From assembly GCF_902167145.1 (NCBI RefSeq), contig NC_050098.1, positions 34,466,501 through 34,530,500 of the forward strand: 64,000 bases of DNA. Reading direction: 5' to 3'. Shown piece after piece: positions 12,906 to 24,945 of the stretch. Below the pieces are notes generated by a model. The model made no database searches. It saw only the letters and a list, made by a program, of their open reading frames with translations, and had not been told where the DNA came from. This DNA comes from Zea mays (lineage: Eukaryota > Streptophyta > Magnoliopsida > Poales > Poaceae). Positions within the stretch are counted from its first letter, which is position 1. Every line of letters starts with the position of its first letter. Made by a program: the position numbers and the translations under genes.

Positions 12906-12921
12906 AACCTATCCCCCTTAA
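12906..12921 (-). other. Polypurine tract of element B
   Basis: On the minus strand the bases before the 3' LTR read AAGGGGGATAGGTT, the purine-rich primer for plus-strand synthesis. It directly adjoins the TGTAACACCC start of the LTR. Confidence 0.7.
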
Positions 12922-12940
12922 AAGAATCTCGCCCCGAGAT

Positions 12941-13345
12941 TCAAGGTTGGCCAACAAAGAGTTCAGGGTATTTGGCTTTCAGATCATCTTCTCGTTCCCA
13001 AGTTGCTTCTTCCTCAGAGTGGTGACCCCATCTGACTTTGCACATTCTGATGGTGTTCCTCCGGGTGACTCTATCTGCAATCTCCAGAATCTGCGATGAC
13101 TTTTCTATGTATGTCAGATCCTCTTGGACTTCCAAATCCTCCACTGGCAACTGTTCTTGTGGTACTCGCAGACACTTCTTCAATTGCGACACGTGGAACA
13201 CGTTGTGCACTGCCGACAAACTTTCTGGTAGGTTGAGCTGGTAGGCCACATCTCCACGCTTTGCTTGAATCTGATATGGTCCAACGTACAGAGGCGCTAA
13301 CTTGCCCTTGACTCCGAACCTTCTAACTCCTCTGATAGGCGACAC
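12941..13345 (-). pseudogene. Element B integrase C-terminus with chromodomain-like tail
   Basis: This 134-codon frame follows the main pol frame after a one-base loss. It contains the GPYQI ... NVFHVSQLKKC integrase C-terminal block. It then has a chromodomain-like module with MCKVRWGHHSEEEATWERE and ends in KYPELF. This tail is typical of Tekay/Del chromoviruses, where chromodomains are thought to steer integration to particular chromatin. The frame shift relative to pol lies in a G run at about 13362-13365, where one G fewer than needed is present. Without that base the tail cannot be made as a fusion. Confidence 0.85.
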
Positions 13346-13347
13346 CT

Positions 13348-16092
13348 TCAGATAGACATAATCCCCACTTCAAAACTCAGTTCTCTTCTTCTTGTGTTAG
13401 CATAGCTTCGCTGCCTTGATTGTGCTATCTTCAGATTCTCCCGAACCATTTTGATATTCTCTTCGGCTTCAAGCAAAATGTCGGGGCCAAACACCTGTCT
13501 CTCCCCAGGCTGGTCCCCATGCAGCGGAGTCGTACAACTCCGTCCATAGAGCGCCTGAAACGGTGACATCTTCAAGCTGGTCTGGTAACTATTGTTGTAG
13601 GAGAATTCTGCATAAGGTAACCTTTTGTCCCATCCTGACTTGTCTTGCAACGCACAGGCTCTCAACATATCTTCTAGGATCTGATTAGTTCTTTCAGTCT
13701 GACCGTCTGTCTGCGGGTGGTAAGCCGAGCTGAAGTTCAAATGCGTGCCCAAAGCTTCTTGTAGCTGCTGCCAAAAATGAGAGGTGAACTGTGTTCCTCG
13801 ATCTGACGCTATCTTCTTCGACACACCATGTAGGCAGACTATCCGGGACATGTATAACTCAGCTAACGTTGCTCCGGTGTATGTTGTCTTCACAGGTATG
13901 AAATGGGCCACCTTTGTTAAGCGGTCCACAACCACCCAGATGGAATCATAGCCGGCCTGGGTACGAGGTAGGCCAACTATAAAATCCATCCCAATATCAT
14001 CCCACTTCCACTGAGGAATTTGCAATGGCTGCAACAGTCCGGCGGGCTTCTGATGCTCTGCTTTGGTTCTTTGACAGCTATCACAGATGGCGACATATTC
14101 TGTGATTTCTCTTTTCATGCCATACCACCAAAAGCTCCTTTTTAAATCCTGATACATCTTCTCACTTCCAGGGTGTATGGAGTAGGCTGTCTCATGAGCT
14201 TCCTTGAGGATCAGCTCCCGAATATGTTTGGTGTCGGGGACACACAATCGGTCCTTGAACCATATTACTCCCTCTTCATCCTCTCGAAAGTCCTTGCCTC
14301 TTCCTTCTAAGATCATCTGCCGGATCTTGTTGATGTTTTCATCATCCTTCTGCCCTTCTTTGATCTCCCGCTCTAGGGTGGGCTCTAATTCCACTGTTAC
14401 TCCTTGCGTACTGTTCAGAAAACCGAGACTCAGTTTGTCGAACTCCTTGGCTAATTCATATGACATTGGGTACGTGGCCATCATATTGACTTGACTCTTC
14501 CTGCTCAGAGCATCTGCAACAACATTGGCTTTGCATGGATGGTAATGTATCTCCAACTCGTAGTCCTTGATCAATTCCAACCATCTTCGCTGCCTCATGT
14601 TTAACTCTGACTGGGTGAATATGTATTTCAGACTTTTATGATCTGTGTAGATGTCGCACTTCTGCCCATACAGGTAATGTCTCCATGTCTTTAAAGCATG
14701 AACCACTGCTGCCAACTCTAGGTCGTGAGTGGGATAATTTCTCTCATGGATCTTCAGCTGTCGAGATGAGTATGCTACAACTCTTCCTTCTTGCATTAGC
14801 ACACATCCCAATCCGGTGTAGGAAGCATCGCAGTACACCGAGAATGGCTTGTGAACATCAGGCAGAACCAACACAGGTGCTGTAGTCAATCTATCCTTCA
14901 TTTCTTCAAATGCCTCTTGGCACTTTTGGGTCCACTTAAACTCAACTTTCTTCGCTAGCAACGCTGTCACTGGTCTAGAAATCTTTGAAAAGCCTTCAAT
15001 GAAACACCTATAGTATCCGGCCATTCCAATGAAACTCTTGATTCCACGAACATCCTTCGGTGCTTTCCAGTTCAGAATGTCTGCTACTTTCTTTGGATCC
15101 ATAACTAACCCATCTTGGTTTATGATGTGACCCAAAAACAAGACTTCATGAATCCAGAACTCGCATTTACTCAGTTTGGCATACAACTGATGCTCTTGTA
15201 GCCTTTGCAATACCATCTTCAAATGTTCCACGTGTTCTTCCTCACTTTGAGAATATATGAGAATATCATCGATGAACACTACCACAAACTTGTCTAGGTA
15301 GTCCATGAACACACTATTCATCAGATACATAAAGAAGGCTGGCGCATTTGTCAGACCAAAGGACATAACTGTATACTCATATAACCCATACTTGGTGATG
15401 AATACTGTCTTCGGTATGTCTAAGGGTCGGATTCTGAGTTGATGGTAACCCGATCTCATATCTATCTTCGAGAATACGCTGGCACCCCTGAGCTGGTCAA
15501 ACAGATCTTCTATCCTTGGCAGGGGGTACTTGTTCTTAATGGTGACTTCATTTAGGGCTCTGTAATCTATGCACATCCTTTTGGTACCATCTTTCTTCTC
15601 TACAAACAATACTGGAGCGGCCCAAGGCGAGGTACTTGGTCTGATGTAGCCCTTCTCTAACAGCTCATCTATCTGCTTCTTGAGTTCCACCAATTCTGGC
15701 CCAGACACTCGATAGGCTCTTTTAGAAATGGGGGCGGTACCGGGGATAAGCTCTATGGCAAATTCGACTTTTCTCTCGGGTGGCATGCCCGGTAGTTCCT
15801 CGGGAAACACATCTGGAAAGTTCGACACAACCCTGATAACCTCGAGCAGGTTGGCCTCCTTGCTATCAACCAAAATCTGGTGACAATCTCCTTTCGCTGT
15901 TTTAGGCATCCTTAGCTCAGCCACTACCTTCTCTTTGGGCGGGGACTTCAATGTTACAGTCCTCTTGTCACAGCTAACACTCGCTTCATACTTCATTAAC
16001 CAATTCATCCCTAGGATGACATCTACCCTAGGGGTGTCTATTACTATTAGGTCGCTGGGGAACCCTATCCCCCTTATTTCCACCCTTACATT
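13348..16092 (-). CDS. Element B pol: RT, RNase H and integrase (911+ codons)
   Basis: An uninterrupted frame that copies element RNA and inserts the cDNA. In order: the protease tail ([10 protein letters not shown]), the RT fingers and palm with [16 protein letters not shown] and the catalytic FIDDILIYS motif, RNase H ([23 protein letters not shown]), an integrase zinc finger ([18 protein letters not shown] ... CDSCQ) and the DDE core ([29 protein letters not shown]). It is open upstream to an in-frame TGA at 16093-16095 that separates it from the protease. It ends prematurely at 13348 because of the frameshift described for the chromodomain tail. The length and motif order are normal for chromovirus pol. 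Expression would start from the 5' LTR, which is broken by element C. Confidence 0.92.
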   Translation of the reverse strand, partial: NVRVEIRGIGFPSDLIVIDTPRVDVILGMNWLMKYEASVSCDKRTVTLKSPPKEKVVAELRMPKTAKGDCHQILVDSKEANLLEVIRVVSNFPDVFPEELPGMPPERKVEFAIELIPGTAPISKRAYRVSGPELVELKKQIDELLEKGYIRPSTSPWAAPVLFVEKKDGTKRMCIDYRALNEVTIKNKYPLPRIEDLFDQLRGASVFSKIDMRSGYHQLRIRPLDIPKTVFITKYGLYEYTVMSFGLTNAPAFFMYLMNSVFMDYLDKFVVVFIDDILIYSQSEEEHVEHLKMVLQRLQEHQLYAKLSKCEFWIHEVLFLGHIINQDGLVMDPKKVADILNWKAPKDVRGIKSFIGMAGYYRCFIEGFSKISRPVTALLAKKVEFKWTQKCQEAFEEMKDRLTTAPVLVLPDVHKPFSVYCDASYTGLGCVLMQEGRVVAYSSRQLKIHERNYPTHDLELAAVVHALKTWRHYLYGQKCDIYTDHKSLKYIFTQSELNMRQRRWLELIKDYELEIHYHPCKANVVADALSRKSQVNMMATYPMSYELAKEFDKLSLGFLNSTQGVTVELEPTLEREIKEGQKDDENINKIRQMILEGRGKDFREDEEGVIWFKDRLCVPDTKHIRELILKEAHETAYSIHPGSEKMYQDLKRSFWWYGMKREITEYVAICDSCQRTKAEHQKPAGLLQPLQIPQWKWDDIGMDFIVGLPRTQAGYDSIWVVVDRLTKVAHFIPVKTTYTGATLAELYMSRIVCLHGVSKKIASDRGTQFTSHFWQQLQEALGTHLNFSSAYHPQTDGQTERTNQILEDMLRACALQDKSGWDKRLPYAEFSYNNSYQTSLKMSPFQALYGRSCTTPLHGDQPGERQVFGPDILLEAEENIKMVRENLKIAQSRQRSYANTRRRELSFEVGIMSI

Positions 16093-16317
16093 TCAGCATA
16101 TCTTATCTGCTTGCACTTTACCACCGACCGAATTAACCCTCATGGGCGGCATCATTGACTCTACTGAGATGTTATGCATTTCTACCCATGTTGCAGTGAC
16201 AAATGAATGAGTTGCACCAGTATCAAATAGCAGTTTTGCTGGATGAGATTCGACTGAGAACATACCTACTGCCACATCTGGTGCATCCTGGATCGCTTCG
16301 GCCTCCAAGTGGTTCAC
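16093..16317 (-). pseudogene. Element B aspartic protease segment
   Basis: This contains the retropepsin active site LLFDTGATHSFV and the downstream hydrophobic sheet. It is in the same frame as both gag (upstream) and RT (downstream) but is cut off from RT by a TGA at 16093-16095 (after KIC) and from gag by a TAG at about 16357. In an intact element gag, protease and pol form one polyprotein that this protease cleaves. The catalytic Asp-Thr-Gly is intact. Confidence 0.8.
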
Positions 16318-16356
16318 CTTTCCACGGTTGTACGCATGGCCACGATTACCTGTTGC

Positions 16357-17520
16357 CTATTGAGGTACACCTTGCCTTGCTGGAGCATTGGGGTTTGTCT
16401 GCTGCTGCGCCATCTTCTTTGGGCAATGCATCGCCCAGTGGCCTTGCTCTCCACAGTGGAAGCATCCTCTGCCTCCTCCTTGTGCTGGGGCTGCTTGGTT
16501 GTTCTGATTCGTTGCTGGGGCAGGAAGGCGAGGTGCCTGGTTGTTCTGCCTCTGATACTGGTTACCTCCCTGTTGGCTGTTCTGACGATACTGCTGCTGT
16601 TGTGGGTACTGCCTCTGAAACTGCTGCTGGTACGGGCGCTGACTCTGATGTTGGTATCCCTGTGGGTGACCATGTTTGCATTGCTGAGATGAACTGCCTG
16701 AGAAGAGGGGGCGGCTGTTGCTCCCGGACTGTGGTCCACTCATCTTGCGCTTCCGATCTTCCATATCCTTGCGCTTTCTCTCGGTCATGATTGCCCTATC
16801 GATCAGATGCTGGAAGGGGGGGAAGGTGTGGTTCATCAGCTGGTAATGCAGGGGATCCACCAAACCCCTCATGAACCTGTACTGCCTTTTAGCATCAGTG
16901 CTGACATCTTCAGGTGCATAACGAGATAGCTACAAAAACCTGTCCCTGTATTCACTAACAGACAGGGGTCCCTGCTTCAGAGCCAGAAACTCCTCTTTCT
17001 TCACGATCATCAGTCCCTCTGGAACATGGTACCTGCGGAAATTCTCTCTGAATTCCTCCCAAGTGATGGCTTCGGGGTCGGCATGGGTGGCGAGGTAGGA
17101 CTCCCACCAGGACTGGGCTGCTCCCCTTAGTTGGTGGGGACCATATAGAACCTTCTCCCTGTCATCACATTAGGCGGTGCGTAGTTCCCTTTCCACTGCA
17201 CGCAGCCAGTCTTCTGCATCCATAGGGTCAACAGAGTGGGCGAAGGTAGGAGGGTGCCCTCTCATGAACTCGCCACGTTTGTCCCGTGGCATCTAGGGCA
17301 TCTGCATCTATAACTAAGGTTGGGGTTGCTGTTGAGCCTGCTGCATGGCTGCCAGAGTCTGCCCAATAGCCTGCACTGCCTGAGTTTGCATCAAGAACAT
17401 CTGCTCCACTGTCATCGGGGGTGGCGGGGGAGGCTGCCTCCGGTGTTGCTGGGGTTCCTCCTGCTGGACACGCTGCTCTTGCTGAACACGCCTGCCACCT
17501 CGGCGTCTGTTGTCAGACAT
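16357..17520 (-). pseudogene. Element B gag with zinc knuckle
   Basis: The frame starts at about 17520 (MSDNRRRGGRR) with a Gln/Arg/Pro-rich N-terminus. It continues through degenerate capsid sequence (17300-16900) to a Gln-rich spacer and a CCHC zinc knuckle CFHCGEQGHWAMHC near 16480. Gag forms the virus-like particle and binds RNA through the knuckle. Stops occur near 17290-17314, 17170 and 16929, so only the C-terminal part (16357-16872) is open. The glutamine-rich stretches give long but unsupported frames on the plus strand. Confidence 0.75.
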
Positions 17521-17893
17521 CTGTGGAAGACATTCACACATCAGCATTGATCTTACAATTCTTCAGCATAAGAAAAGGGTATACAGAATCCTTCATGACA
17601 CTGAGCGAACAAAGAACTTCACTGATCCTCATTACGATCCAATACAACTTCTCAGATAAAAAAGGAAAGTAGAAGTAAATGGTTTCCCAACTAAATAACT
17701 GACTTCATTAACATCACTAGTTAAACCAAGCTGCAGGGGAAGCCCACATGTTGGCAACAGTCATTACAAAGATTCAAATCCAGCACAAGTTCATCATAAC
17801 AAGCATGGAAGCAACTGATAAGCAAACTAACCTGACCATCTAAGACTGAGACACCTAACTTAAGAATTTATTACAAACTCCGACGCTAACGAT
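17521..17893 (-). other. Spacer between extra ORF and gag of element B
   Basis: This is about 370 bp without a convincing open frame on either strand. It probably is leader sequence of the element's RNA. I see no tRNA-like or strong hairpin structure by eye. Confidence 0.4.
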
Positions 17894-18927
17894 CTAAGGA
17901 TCCAGATCTATCCTGGTCCTACAGGTAGAGGAACCATAGGTGTGGTGACCACGTGGCGGCGAGCAGTAAGGGTGCTGAGTCCCAACAGGAGCGGGGGAAC
18001 CACCCTCCTGGTGGCGGCGCTCTGCCAGCTCAGCACGCAACTCAGCAATTTCCGCTCGAGCCCTGCTCAGCTCGTCTAGAGAGTGGTCCAGCTCGGTGTT
18101 AAGCACAGCGACTAGGTTGACTGTGCGGCTCAACCTAGGGTTATCCTCACCAATAGGCGAGACAACCACACTCTCTGTGCTACCAGTAGGACGGCGGGGG
18201 TAGTACCTAAGGTTAAGACCGTCGGCCACCCCACCGAATAAGGAACAGTACTGGGAGAGTGCATGCCGTGCTGCGTCCTGCATAGCCGCCTCCGCAGTGT
18301 CCCTCTTGGAGATGGAGTAATGCTCCGAGAAGGCCTTTGCACCATGGAGGTCATCCTCCGGATGGCGTACTAGGCAGGTAGCCTCCTAGCGGTCTGGGTA
18401 CCTCCCGCGAGTGTGCTGGTAGACTACACAATGATACTCGATCGACCAGGTGTGCCGGTCGAAAGCCCGGCGCAACAGGGTGTCGAGTGCGCCATGGAAG
18501 TGACAACCGTGAGCAGCGTCATGGGTGATGGGTCGGGCGACCCATTCCTCCGCCTCCTGCTCCTCAGAGGGCTCAGTACTGTGGTCTGAGCCGTCGTCGT
18601 CGTCGTCGTCTCCATCGGGGTCTCCTCCAGGACCTCCTCCAGTAGCTCCTCCAACAGCCGGGGCGTCATGCGGTGGTGCACGGGCGCCTCTAGCCGATGA
18701 ACAGGGGAATGGCGCCTCACGGACTCCACCTCCTGCTCAGGCGGGGAGGAAGAGCCCTGCTGCTCCCTCTGCTGACGCTGGCGCTCCTGCTCCTCACGTA
18801 GGCGGTGGTGCAACCTCTCTAGGTGACTTGACTAACCGGACACTGTGCGGCGCAGAGGACGCTCCGCAAGGCGAGACGGCAGGAAAGGGATCACCGACTT
18901 ACGAGCAGTGTGTCTAAGACAAGCCAT
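17894..18927 (-). pseudogene. Extra ORF upstream of gag in element B
   Basis: A protein-like sequence of about 340 codons begins with MACLRHTARKSV at 18927 and ends with RIDLDP before a stop at 17894. The N-terminal third is basic and Arg/Gln/Glu-rich (EEQERQRQQREQQ). The middle has an acidic run (DDDDDGSDHSTEPSEEQEAE) and an ordered-looking segment (GCHFHGALDTLLRRAFD; AARHALSQYCSLFGGV). The C-terminus has a coiled coil (DELSRARAEIAELRAELAER). It is broken by a stop near 18835, a frameshift near 18605 and a stop near 18390. It sits on the same strand as gag, between the primer-binding site and gag. I do not recognise a functional domain. Confidence 0.55.
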
Positions 18928-19188
18928 CTACAAAAGACACCGTAAGCATAAGAGTAAGAACAGAACTAATATGACAAGTAAGTAAACCATAGAAAGAGCA
19001 AAATAAAATTTTAGCAAGGTATAATATAATATATATATATATGTAGTAGAACATAGGGTTGGTCGGGGTGACCGACTTTTGAAGTGACACCAGAGGTCAA
19101 GGTGAGAATGAAGGTCAATAGTCCTTAGTACGGCCAGTGCTACTCTAGGTCAGCGGTCCTACAGTCAGCATGGCTTTGATACCACTTA
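18928..19188 (-). other. 5' leader of element B with primer-binding site
   Basis: This is the noncoding leader between the 5' LTR and the extra ORF. It includes a short (AT)n run near 19029-19041. At its right end, 19172-19184 reads TGGTATCAAAGCC on the minus strand, four bases from the LTR. That resembles the initiator tRNA-Met primer-binding site (TGGTATCAGAGC) with one central mismatch. Confidence 0.8.
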
Positions 19189-20612
19189 TGTCACACCCGG
19201 TTTCAGAAGGCAAACCGAATGCGAACTATGTACGTGCCAGGATCAGAATTCACGTACACAGCGATTACATAAATGAACATCATCTCATAGTGCTCGAATA
19301 ATAACATAAAAGAGTATTAACTTATTACATCACAATGTCAGAGACATCCACATAGTCATCAACTCAATGGTTAAATCAAAGTGCTAAGCGAAACGCAGTA
19401 AAGATAGGGCCTTCATAGGCAGCTGATTGGGGGTTGCCGCTAACCCACACCTAGAACTCATCGTAGTCTTGGAACTCCTGTAAGTCTCCTTCCACGACTT
19501 CATCTTCTCCTGAGCAGTGGTTGCAATGCGGACAACCTGGTGTTTTGTGGTAAAGCAAGGATGAGTACACATATACGTACTCAGCAAATGCCCCATTTGG
19601 CTGAAGTGGACTAGCTTTTTTATGTGGGGTTGGGCTCAAGCAGTTGCTTTTAGTTGGTCAGGTATTTATTGTTAGTAGAAGCCAGATTTTATCATAAAAC
19701 CCAAGTTATAATCCCCAAAAGTACCTCCTCATAGAAGAAATACTAGAATTCATAATTAAAGTCACCATCATAAGTCACTATCATGAACCATCATCATTAA
19801 AGTCATCATCTGAGGTGTATCCAGAGTATCTCTAATCAAAGAGGATCCCAATGCTGCTCTTAACCGTGAGCACGGCTGATATATCAGTTTCATTACCCTC
19901 TGCAGAGGTCGCACACTTTACCCATAAGCCGTGATTCCCGTTTTGCCCGGGGATCATGACTCCCCATTGATCACTTCCTAGGTGGTCCGGCAGGGTATCA
20001 CTACGTAGCTTTTACAAAGATTCCCTAGAGGTCCTAGCCGCCCGTTAGGTTTCTCCAGTTGATAAACACAGTACCCCTCCCCGAAGGGGGGTGACTAACA
20101 AAAGCAAAACGAAAGAACCTCGGCACCCAGCCTCGGCAGAGCAAGCACTATGCCTGGACCCCATTGACGGCACGACGGCGAAGCAACTACACCTCTAGTT
20201 CCTCTAATTAATTAGCTAAGGGCCTCCCATTTCACCCTCATGGTTGCACTGTTATCCCGGGTGGTCTCTCAATGAACAGGTCCTTACGGAGAGGCACTCG
20301 AGAAACCGCTCGAGCCCCCTTGAATGCCACAAGTATAACATCATAATAAAGAAGGGAAACAACGTATCATTGGTAAATCTCATCATGTTCATTGATTAGT
20401 GTTGAGCAATAGCATAAAGCTAAACAATAATAATAATCCAACCCAAATAGGTAAACATGGACATGGATAACAAAAGCTAGTCAATCCTTAGGTATAAAGG
20501 TGTAAATGCGGTGAGTGAATTATAGACTTGCATAGGACATATACAGGTCAAGGGACACTTGCCTTCACCAAGCTGCTACTGCTCAGGATCTTCTTCTTCA
20601 ATTCCCTCAGAC
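19189..20612 (-). repeat. 5' LTR of element B, distal part
   Basis: It matches 9620-11044 of the other LTR with few differences. At 20612 the match stops inside CCCTCAGAC and element C sequence begins. The 340 bp corresponding to 11045-11384 of the intact LTR are absent from this copy. Confidence 0.9.
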
Positions 20613-21440
20613 ATTGAGCTCACTACGCAGCCTGCAAAAGGTCTTCTCATCTAGAGGCTTGGCAAAGATATCGGCTAGCTGGTTCTCGGTGCTAACATGA
20701 AACACTTCGATATCTCCCTTTTGCTGGTGATCTCTCAAAAAGTGATGCCGGATGTCAATGTGCTTTGTGCGGCTATGTTCAACAGGATTTTCCGCCATGC
20801 GGATAGCACTCTCATTATCACATAGGAGTGGGACTTTGCTCAGATTGTAGCCAAAGTCCCGGAGGGTTTGCCTCATCCAAAGTAGTTGCACGCAACACTG
20901 TCCTGCGGCAACGTACTCGGCCTCAGCGGTGGATAGGGCAACGGAAGTTTGTTTCTTAGAATTCCATGACACCAGGGACCTTCCTAAGAATTGGCACGTC
21001 CCCGATGTACTCTTCCTATCGACCTTACATCCGGCATAGTCGGAATCTGAATATCCAATCAAGTCAAAAGTAGACCCCTTTGGATACCAGATCCCGAAGC
21101 AAGGCGTAGCGACTAAATATCTAAAGATTCGCTTCACCGCCACTAAGTGACACTCCTTAGGATCGGATTGAAATCTAGAACACATGCATACGCTGAGCAT
21201 AATATCCGGTCTACTAGCACATAAATAAAGTAAAGACCCTATCATTGACCGGTATGCCTTTTGATCAACAGATTTACCTCCTTTGTTGAGGTCAGTGTGT
21301 CCGTCGGTCCCCATCAGAGTCTTTGCGGGCTTGGCGTCCTTCATCCCAAACCGCTTTAGCAAGTCTTGCATGTACTTCGTTTGGGAGATGAAGGTGCCGT
21401 CCTTGAGTTGCTTCACTTGGAACCCAAGGAAGTAGTTCAA
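20607..21440 (-). pseudogene. Element C pol, end of RT and RNase H
   Basis: This is the Ty1/copia RT thumb and RNase H region. It starts after an in-frame TAG (21438-21440) with LNYFLGFQVKQL and contains the copia markers GSLLYLCASRPDI, GYSDSDYAGC, STAEAEYVAAGQC, LLCDNESAI and TKHIDIRHHFLRD. It ends HxxLADIFAKPLDEKTFC-like followed by LRSELNV. The last two bases and the stop codon (TGA at 20607-20609) come from the LTR of element B, because C is truncated exactly here. The normal 3' end of the polyprotein is therefore missing by at least a few residues. Confidence 0.88.
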
Positions 21441-22541
21441 CTAGCCCATCATCGACATCTCAAATTTCTGTATCATCACCCTGCTAAACTCTTCACAAGA
21501 CTTTTGGTTAGTGGAACCAAATATTATGTCATCGACATAAATTTGGCACACAAAAAGATCACCATCGCAAGTCTTAGTAAAAAGAGTTGGATCGGCTTTC
21601 CCAACCTTGAAAGCATTAGCAATTAAAAAGTCTCTGAGGCATTCATACCATGCTCTTGGGGCTTGCTTAAGTCCATAGAGTGCCTTGGAGAGCTTATACA
21701 CGTGGTCGGGGTACCGTTCATCCTCGAAGCCAGGGGGTTGCTCTACGTACACCTCCTCCTTGATTGGCCCGTTGAGGAAAGCGCTCTTCACATCCATTTG
21801 GAACAACCTGAAAGAATGGTGAGCGGCATATGCTAGCAAGATACGAATGGACTCTAGCCTAGCCACAGGAGCAAAAGTCTCCTCAAAGTCCAAACCTGCG
21901 ACTTGGGCATAACCTTTTGCCACAAGTCGAGCCTTGTTCCTTGTCACCACCCCGTGCTTGTTTTGTTTGTTGCGGAACACCCACTTGGTTCCCACAACAT
22001 TTTGCTTAGGACGAGGCACCAGTGTCCAAACTTCATTCCTCTTGAAGTTGTTGAGCTCCTCTTGCATGGCCAACACCCAGTCCAGATCTAGCAAGGCCTC
22101 CTCTACCCTGAAAGGCTCAATAGAAGATACAAAGGAGTAATGCTCACAAAAATTAACTAATCGAGACCGAGTAGTTACTCCCTTGCTAATGTCACCCAAA
22201 ATCTGGTCGACGGGATGATCCCTTTGAATCGTCGTTCGAACTTGGGTTGGAGGTGCCGGTTGTGCTTCTTCCTCCATCACATGATTATCTTGTGCTCCCC
22301 CTTGATCACACGCCTCCTCTTGATGAACTTGTTCATCATCTTGAGTTGGGGGATGCACCATTGTTGAGGAAGAAGGTTGATCTCGTTCATCTTGTTCCTG
22401 TGGTCGCACATCTCCAATCGCCATGGTGCGTATTGCGGTCGTTGGAATGTCTTCTTCATTTACATCATCAAAATCAACAACTTGCTCTCTTGGAGAGCCA
22501 TTAGTCTCATCAAATGCAACGTCGCTAGAGACTTCAACCAA
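21441..22541 (-). pseudogene. Element C pol, reverse transcriptase
   Basis: This Ty1/copia RT segment lies between two in-frame TAG codons (22542-22544 and 21438-21440). It begins with a variable acidic linker, then has [69 protein letters not shown] and the catalytic [10 protein letters not shown]. All expected motifs are present. It lies in the same frame as the integrase upstream and RNase H downstream, so the only damage is the two point nonsense changes. Confidence 0.9.
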
Positions 22542-22544
22542 ACC

Positions 22545-23792
22545 CTATGATTTGTTGAAGACTCTATACGCCTTTGTATTTGAGTCATAACCTAACAAAA
22601 ACCCTTCTACGGCTTTGGGAGCAAATTTGGAATTCCTACTCTTCTTCACTAGAATGTAGCATTTACTCCCAAAAACTCGAAAATACGAAACATTGGGTTT
22701 GTTACCGGTTAGTAGCTCATACGACGTCTTCTTGAGGAGGCGATGAAGGTAGACCCTGTTGATGGCGTGGCAAGCCATGTTCACGGCTTCCGACCAAAAA
22801 CACTCGGAGGTCTTGAACTCTCCAAGCATCGTCCTCGCCATGTCTATAAGTGTTCTGTTCTTCCTCTCTACCACACCATTTTGCTGTGGTGTGTATGGAG
22901 CGGAGAACTCGTGCTTGATCCCTTCCTCCTCAAGGTACTCCTCCACTTGAAGGTTCTTGAACTCGGACCCATTGTCGCTCCTTATCTTCTTCACTTTGAG
23001 CTCAAACTCGTTTTGAGCTCTCCTTAGGAAGCGCTTGAGGGTCCCTTGGGTTTCAGATTTATCCTGCAAAAAGAATACCCAAGTGAAGCGGGAAAAGTCA
23101 TCAACAATAACTAGTCCATACTTACTTCCCCCTATGCTTAGATAGGCGACGGGTCCGAAGAGATCCATATGTAGCAGCTCTAGAGGTCTTGATGTGGTCA
23201 TCACATTCTTGCTATGATGCGCTCCTCCCACTTGTTTACCTACTTGACAAGCTGCACAAGGTCTATCTTTTTCGAAAGTAACATTGGTTAGACCTATCAC
23301 GTGTTCTCCCTTTAGAAGCTTGTGAAGGTTCTTCATCCCCACATGTGCTAAGCGGCGATGCCACAGCCAGCCTATGCTAGTCTTAGCAATTAAGCATGCA
23401 TCTAGACTGGCCTCCTCTTTTGCAAAATCAACTAAATAAAGTTTGCCGTCTAATACACCCTTAAAAGCTAATGAACCATCACTTCTTCTAAAGACAGACA
23501 CATCTACATTAGTGAATAGACAATTATATCCCATATTGCAAAGTTGACTCACAGATAACAAATTATACCCAAGCGACACTACTAAGATTACATTAGAAAT
23601 AGATTGCTCATTTGATATTGCAATTTTGCCTAACCCTTTCACCTTGCCTTGGTTCCCATCACCGAATATTATTGAATCTTGGGGATCCTTGTTCTTGACG
23701 TAGGAAGAGAACATCCTCTTTTCCCCCGTCATGTGGTTTGTGCATCCGCTGTCGATAATCCAGCTAGAGCCCCCGGATGCATAAACCTGCAA
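22545..23792 (-). pseudogene. Element C pol, protease end and integrase
   Basis: The frame opens with the copia protease site WIIDSGCTNHMTG. It continues through GAG-pre-integrase (LWHRRLAHVGMKNLHKLLKG ... CAACQVGK, the HHCC zinc site) and the integrase core (LHMDLFGPV; IRSDNGSEF; GVVERKNRTLIDMARTML), ending at a TAG (22542-22544). It lies in a different frame from the last part of gag and is preceded by a gag stop at 23800. The order integrase then RT is diagnostic of Ty1/copia. Confidence 0.9.
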
Positions 23793-23799
23793 GGCAAAT

Positions 23800-24243
23800 T
23801 TAGGCTTGGGTCTTAGGTACCCAACTCATGTTGGGTCCTACAAGGTTAGTACAAATATCCTTAGGGACCCAAATGCAATTTTTGTCTCCCTTGCATTTTG
23901 CCCCTAATTTTCTAGCAACTATCTTCCTATCCTTTCTACAAATAGCAAAGGAAGCATTTAAAGCATGATATATTATAGAAGGTTCATTCATAACTTTCCT
24001 AGGAACATGAACAATATTCTTTCTAGGCACATGATGAATATTTTTCCTAGGCATATCTCTATCATGCACAACATGGGAACTAGAAGCAGTCATATCATAA
24101 GCATGTGAAACAACATTATTGCAATGAACATTCCTAGAATATTTCCTATCATTGTATAAGAAAGCATGGTTCTTTTCAATACTATTTGCCATAGGGGCTT
24201 TCCCTTTCTCCTTGATAGGGATGGGAGCCTTATGACATGTCAA
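23800..24243 (-). pseudogene. Element C gag C-terminal / gag-pol linker
   Basis: A Lys/His-rich linker with repeated RKNIHHVPRKN-type units ends in MSWVPKTQA and a TAA at 23800. It is in the same frame as the coiled-coil part of gag upstream, separated by a stop at about 24358. Sirevirus gag is long and commonly ends with a WVPK motif just before pol. Pol resumes eight bases later in another frame. Confidence 0.65.
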
Positions 24244-24357
24244 GTTCTTGGCTTCCCTTTTGAAGCCAAGTCCATCCTTAATTGAGGGGTGTCTACCAAT
24301 TGTATAGGCATCCCTTGCAAATTTTAGCTTATCAAATTCACTTTTGCTAGTCTTAAG

Positions 24358-24945
24358 TTAGGCATTAAGACTAACCACTTCATCATTTAATTTAGTAATT
24401 GAAGCTAGGTGTTTGCTACAAGCATCAATATCAAAATCTTTACACCTAGTGCAAGTTACAACATTTTCTACACAGGATGTTGATTTACTAGCTATTTCTA
24501 ACTTAGCATTCAAATTATCATTTATGCTCCTTAAGCTAGAAATTGTCTCATGGCAAGTGGATAGTTCACAAGAAAGCATTTCATTCCTTTTAACTTCTAA
24601 AGCATGAGATTTTTGTGCCTCTACAAATTTATCATGTTCTTCATACAACAAATCCTCTTGCTTTTCTAATAACCTATTCTTATCATTCAAGGCATCAATT
24701 AATTCATTAATTTTATCAACCTTGGTTCTATCTAGGCCCTTGAATAAATATGTATAATCTATTTCATCATCATCACTAGACTCGTCCTCACTTGAAGAAG
24801 CATAAGTAGTATTTCGAGTACATACCTTCTTCTCTCTCGCCATGAGGCATGTATTACGCTCGTTGGGGAAGAGGACCGATTTGTTGAAGGCGGTGGCGGC
24901 GAGTCCTTCGTTGTCGGAGTCGGACGATGAACAATCCGAGTCCAA
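24358..24945 (-). pseudogene. Element C gag coiled-coil extension (frameshifted)
   Basis: This begins with an acidic Ser/Asp run (DSDCSSSDSDNEG) that should follow directly on the zinc-knuckle part of gag. A one-base loss at about 24937-24946 puts it in a new frame. It continues with a long coiled coil (DKINELIDALNDKNRLLEKQ; NMLSCELSTCHETISSLRS-like region) and a CTRCKDFDIDACSKH segment. A coiled-coil extension of this type is usual in Sirevirus gag and is thought to mediate protein contacts. Confidence 0.75.
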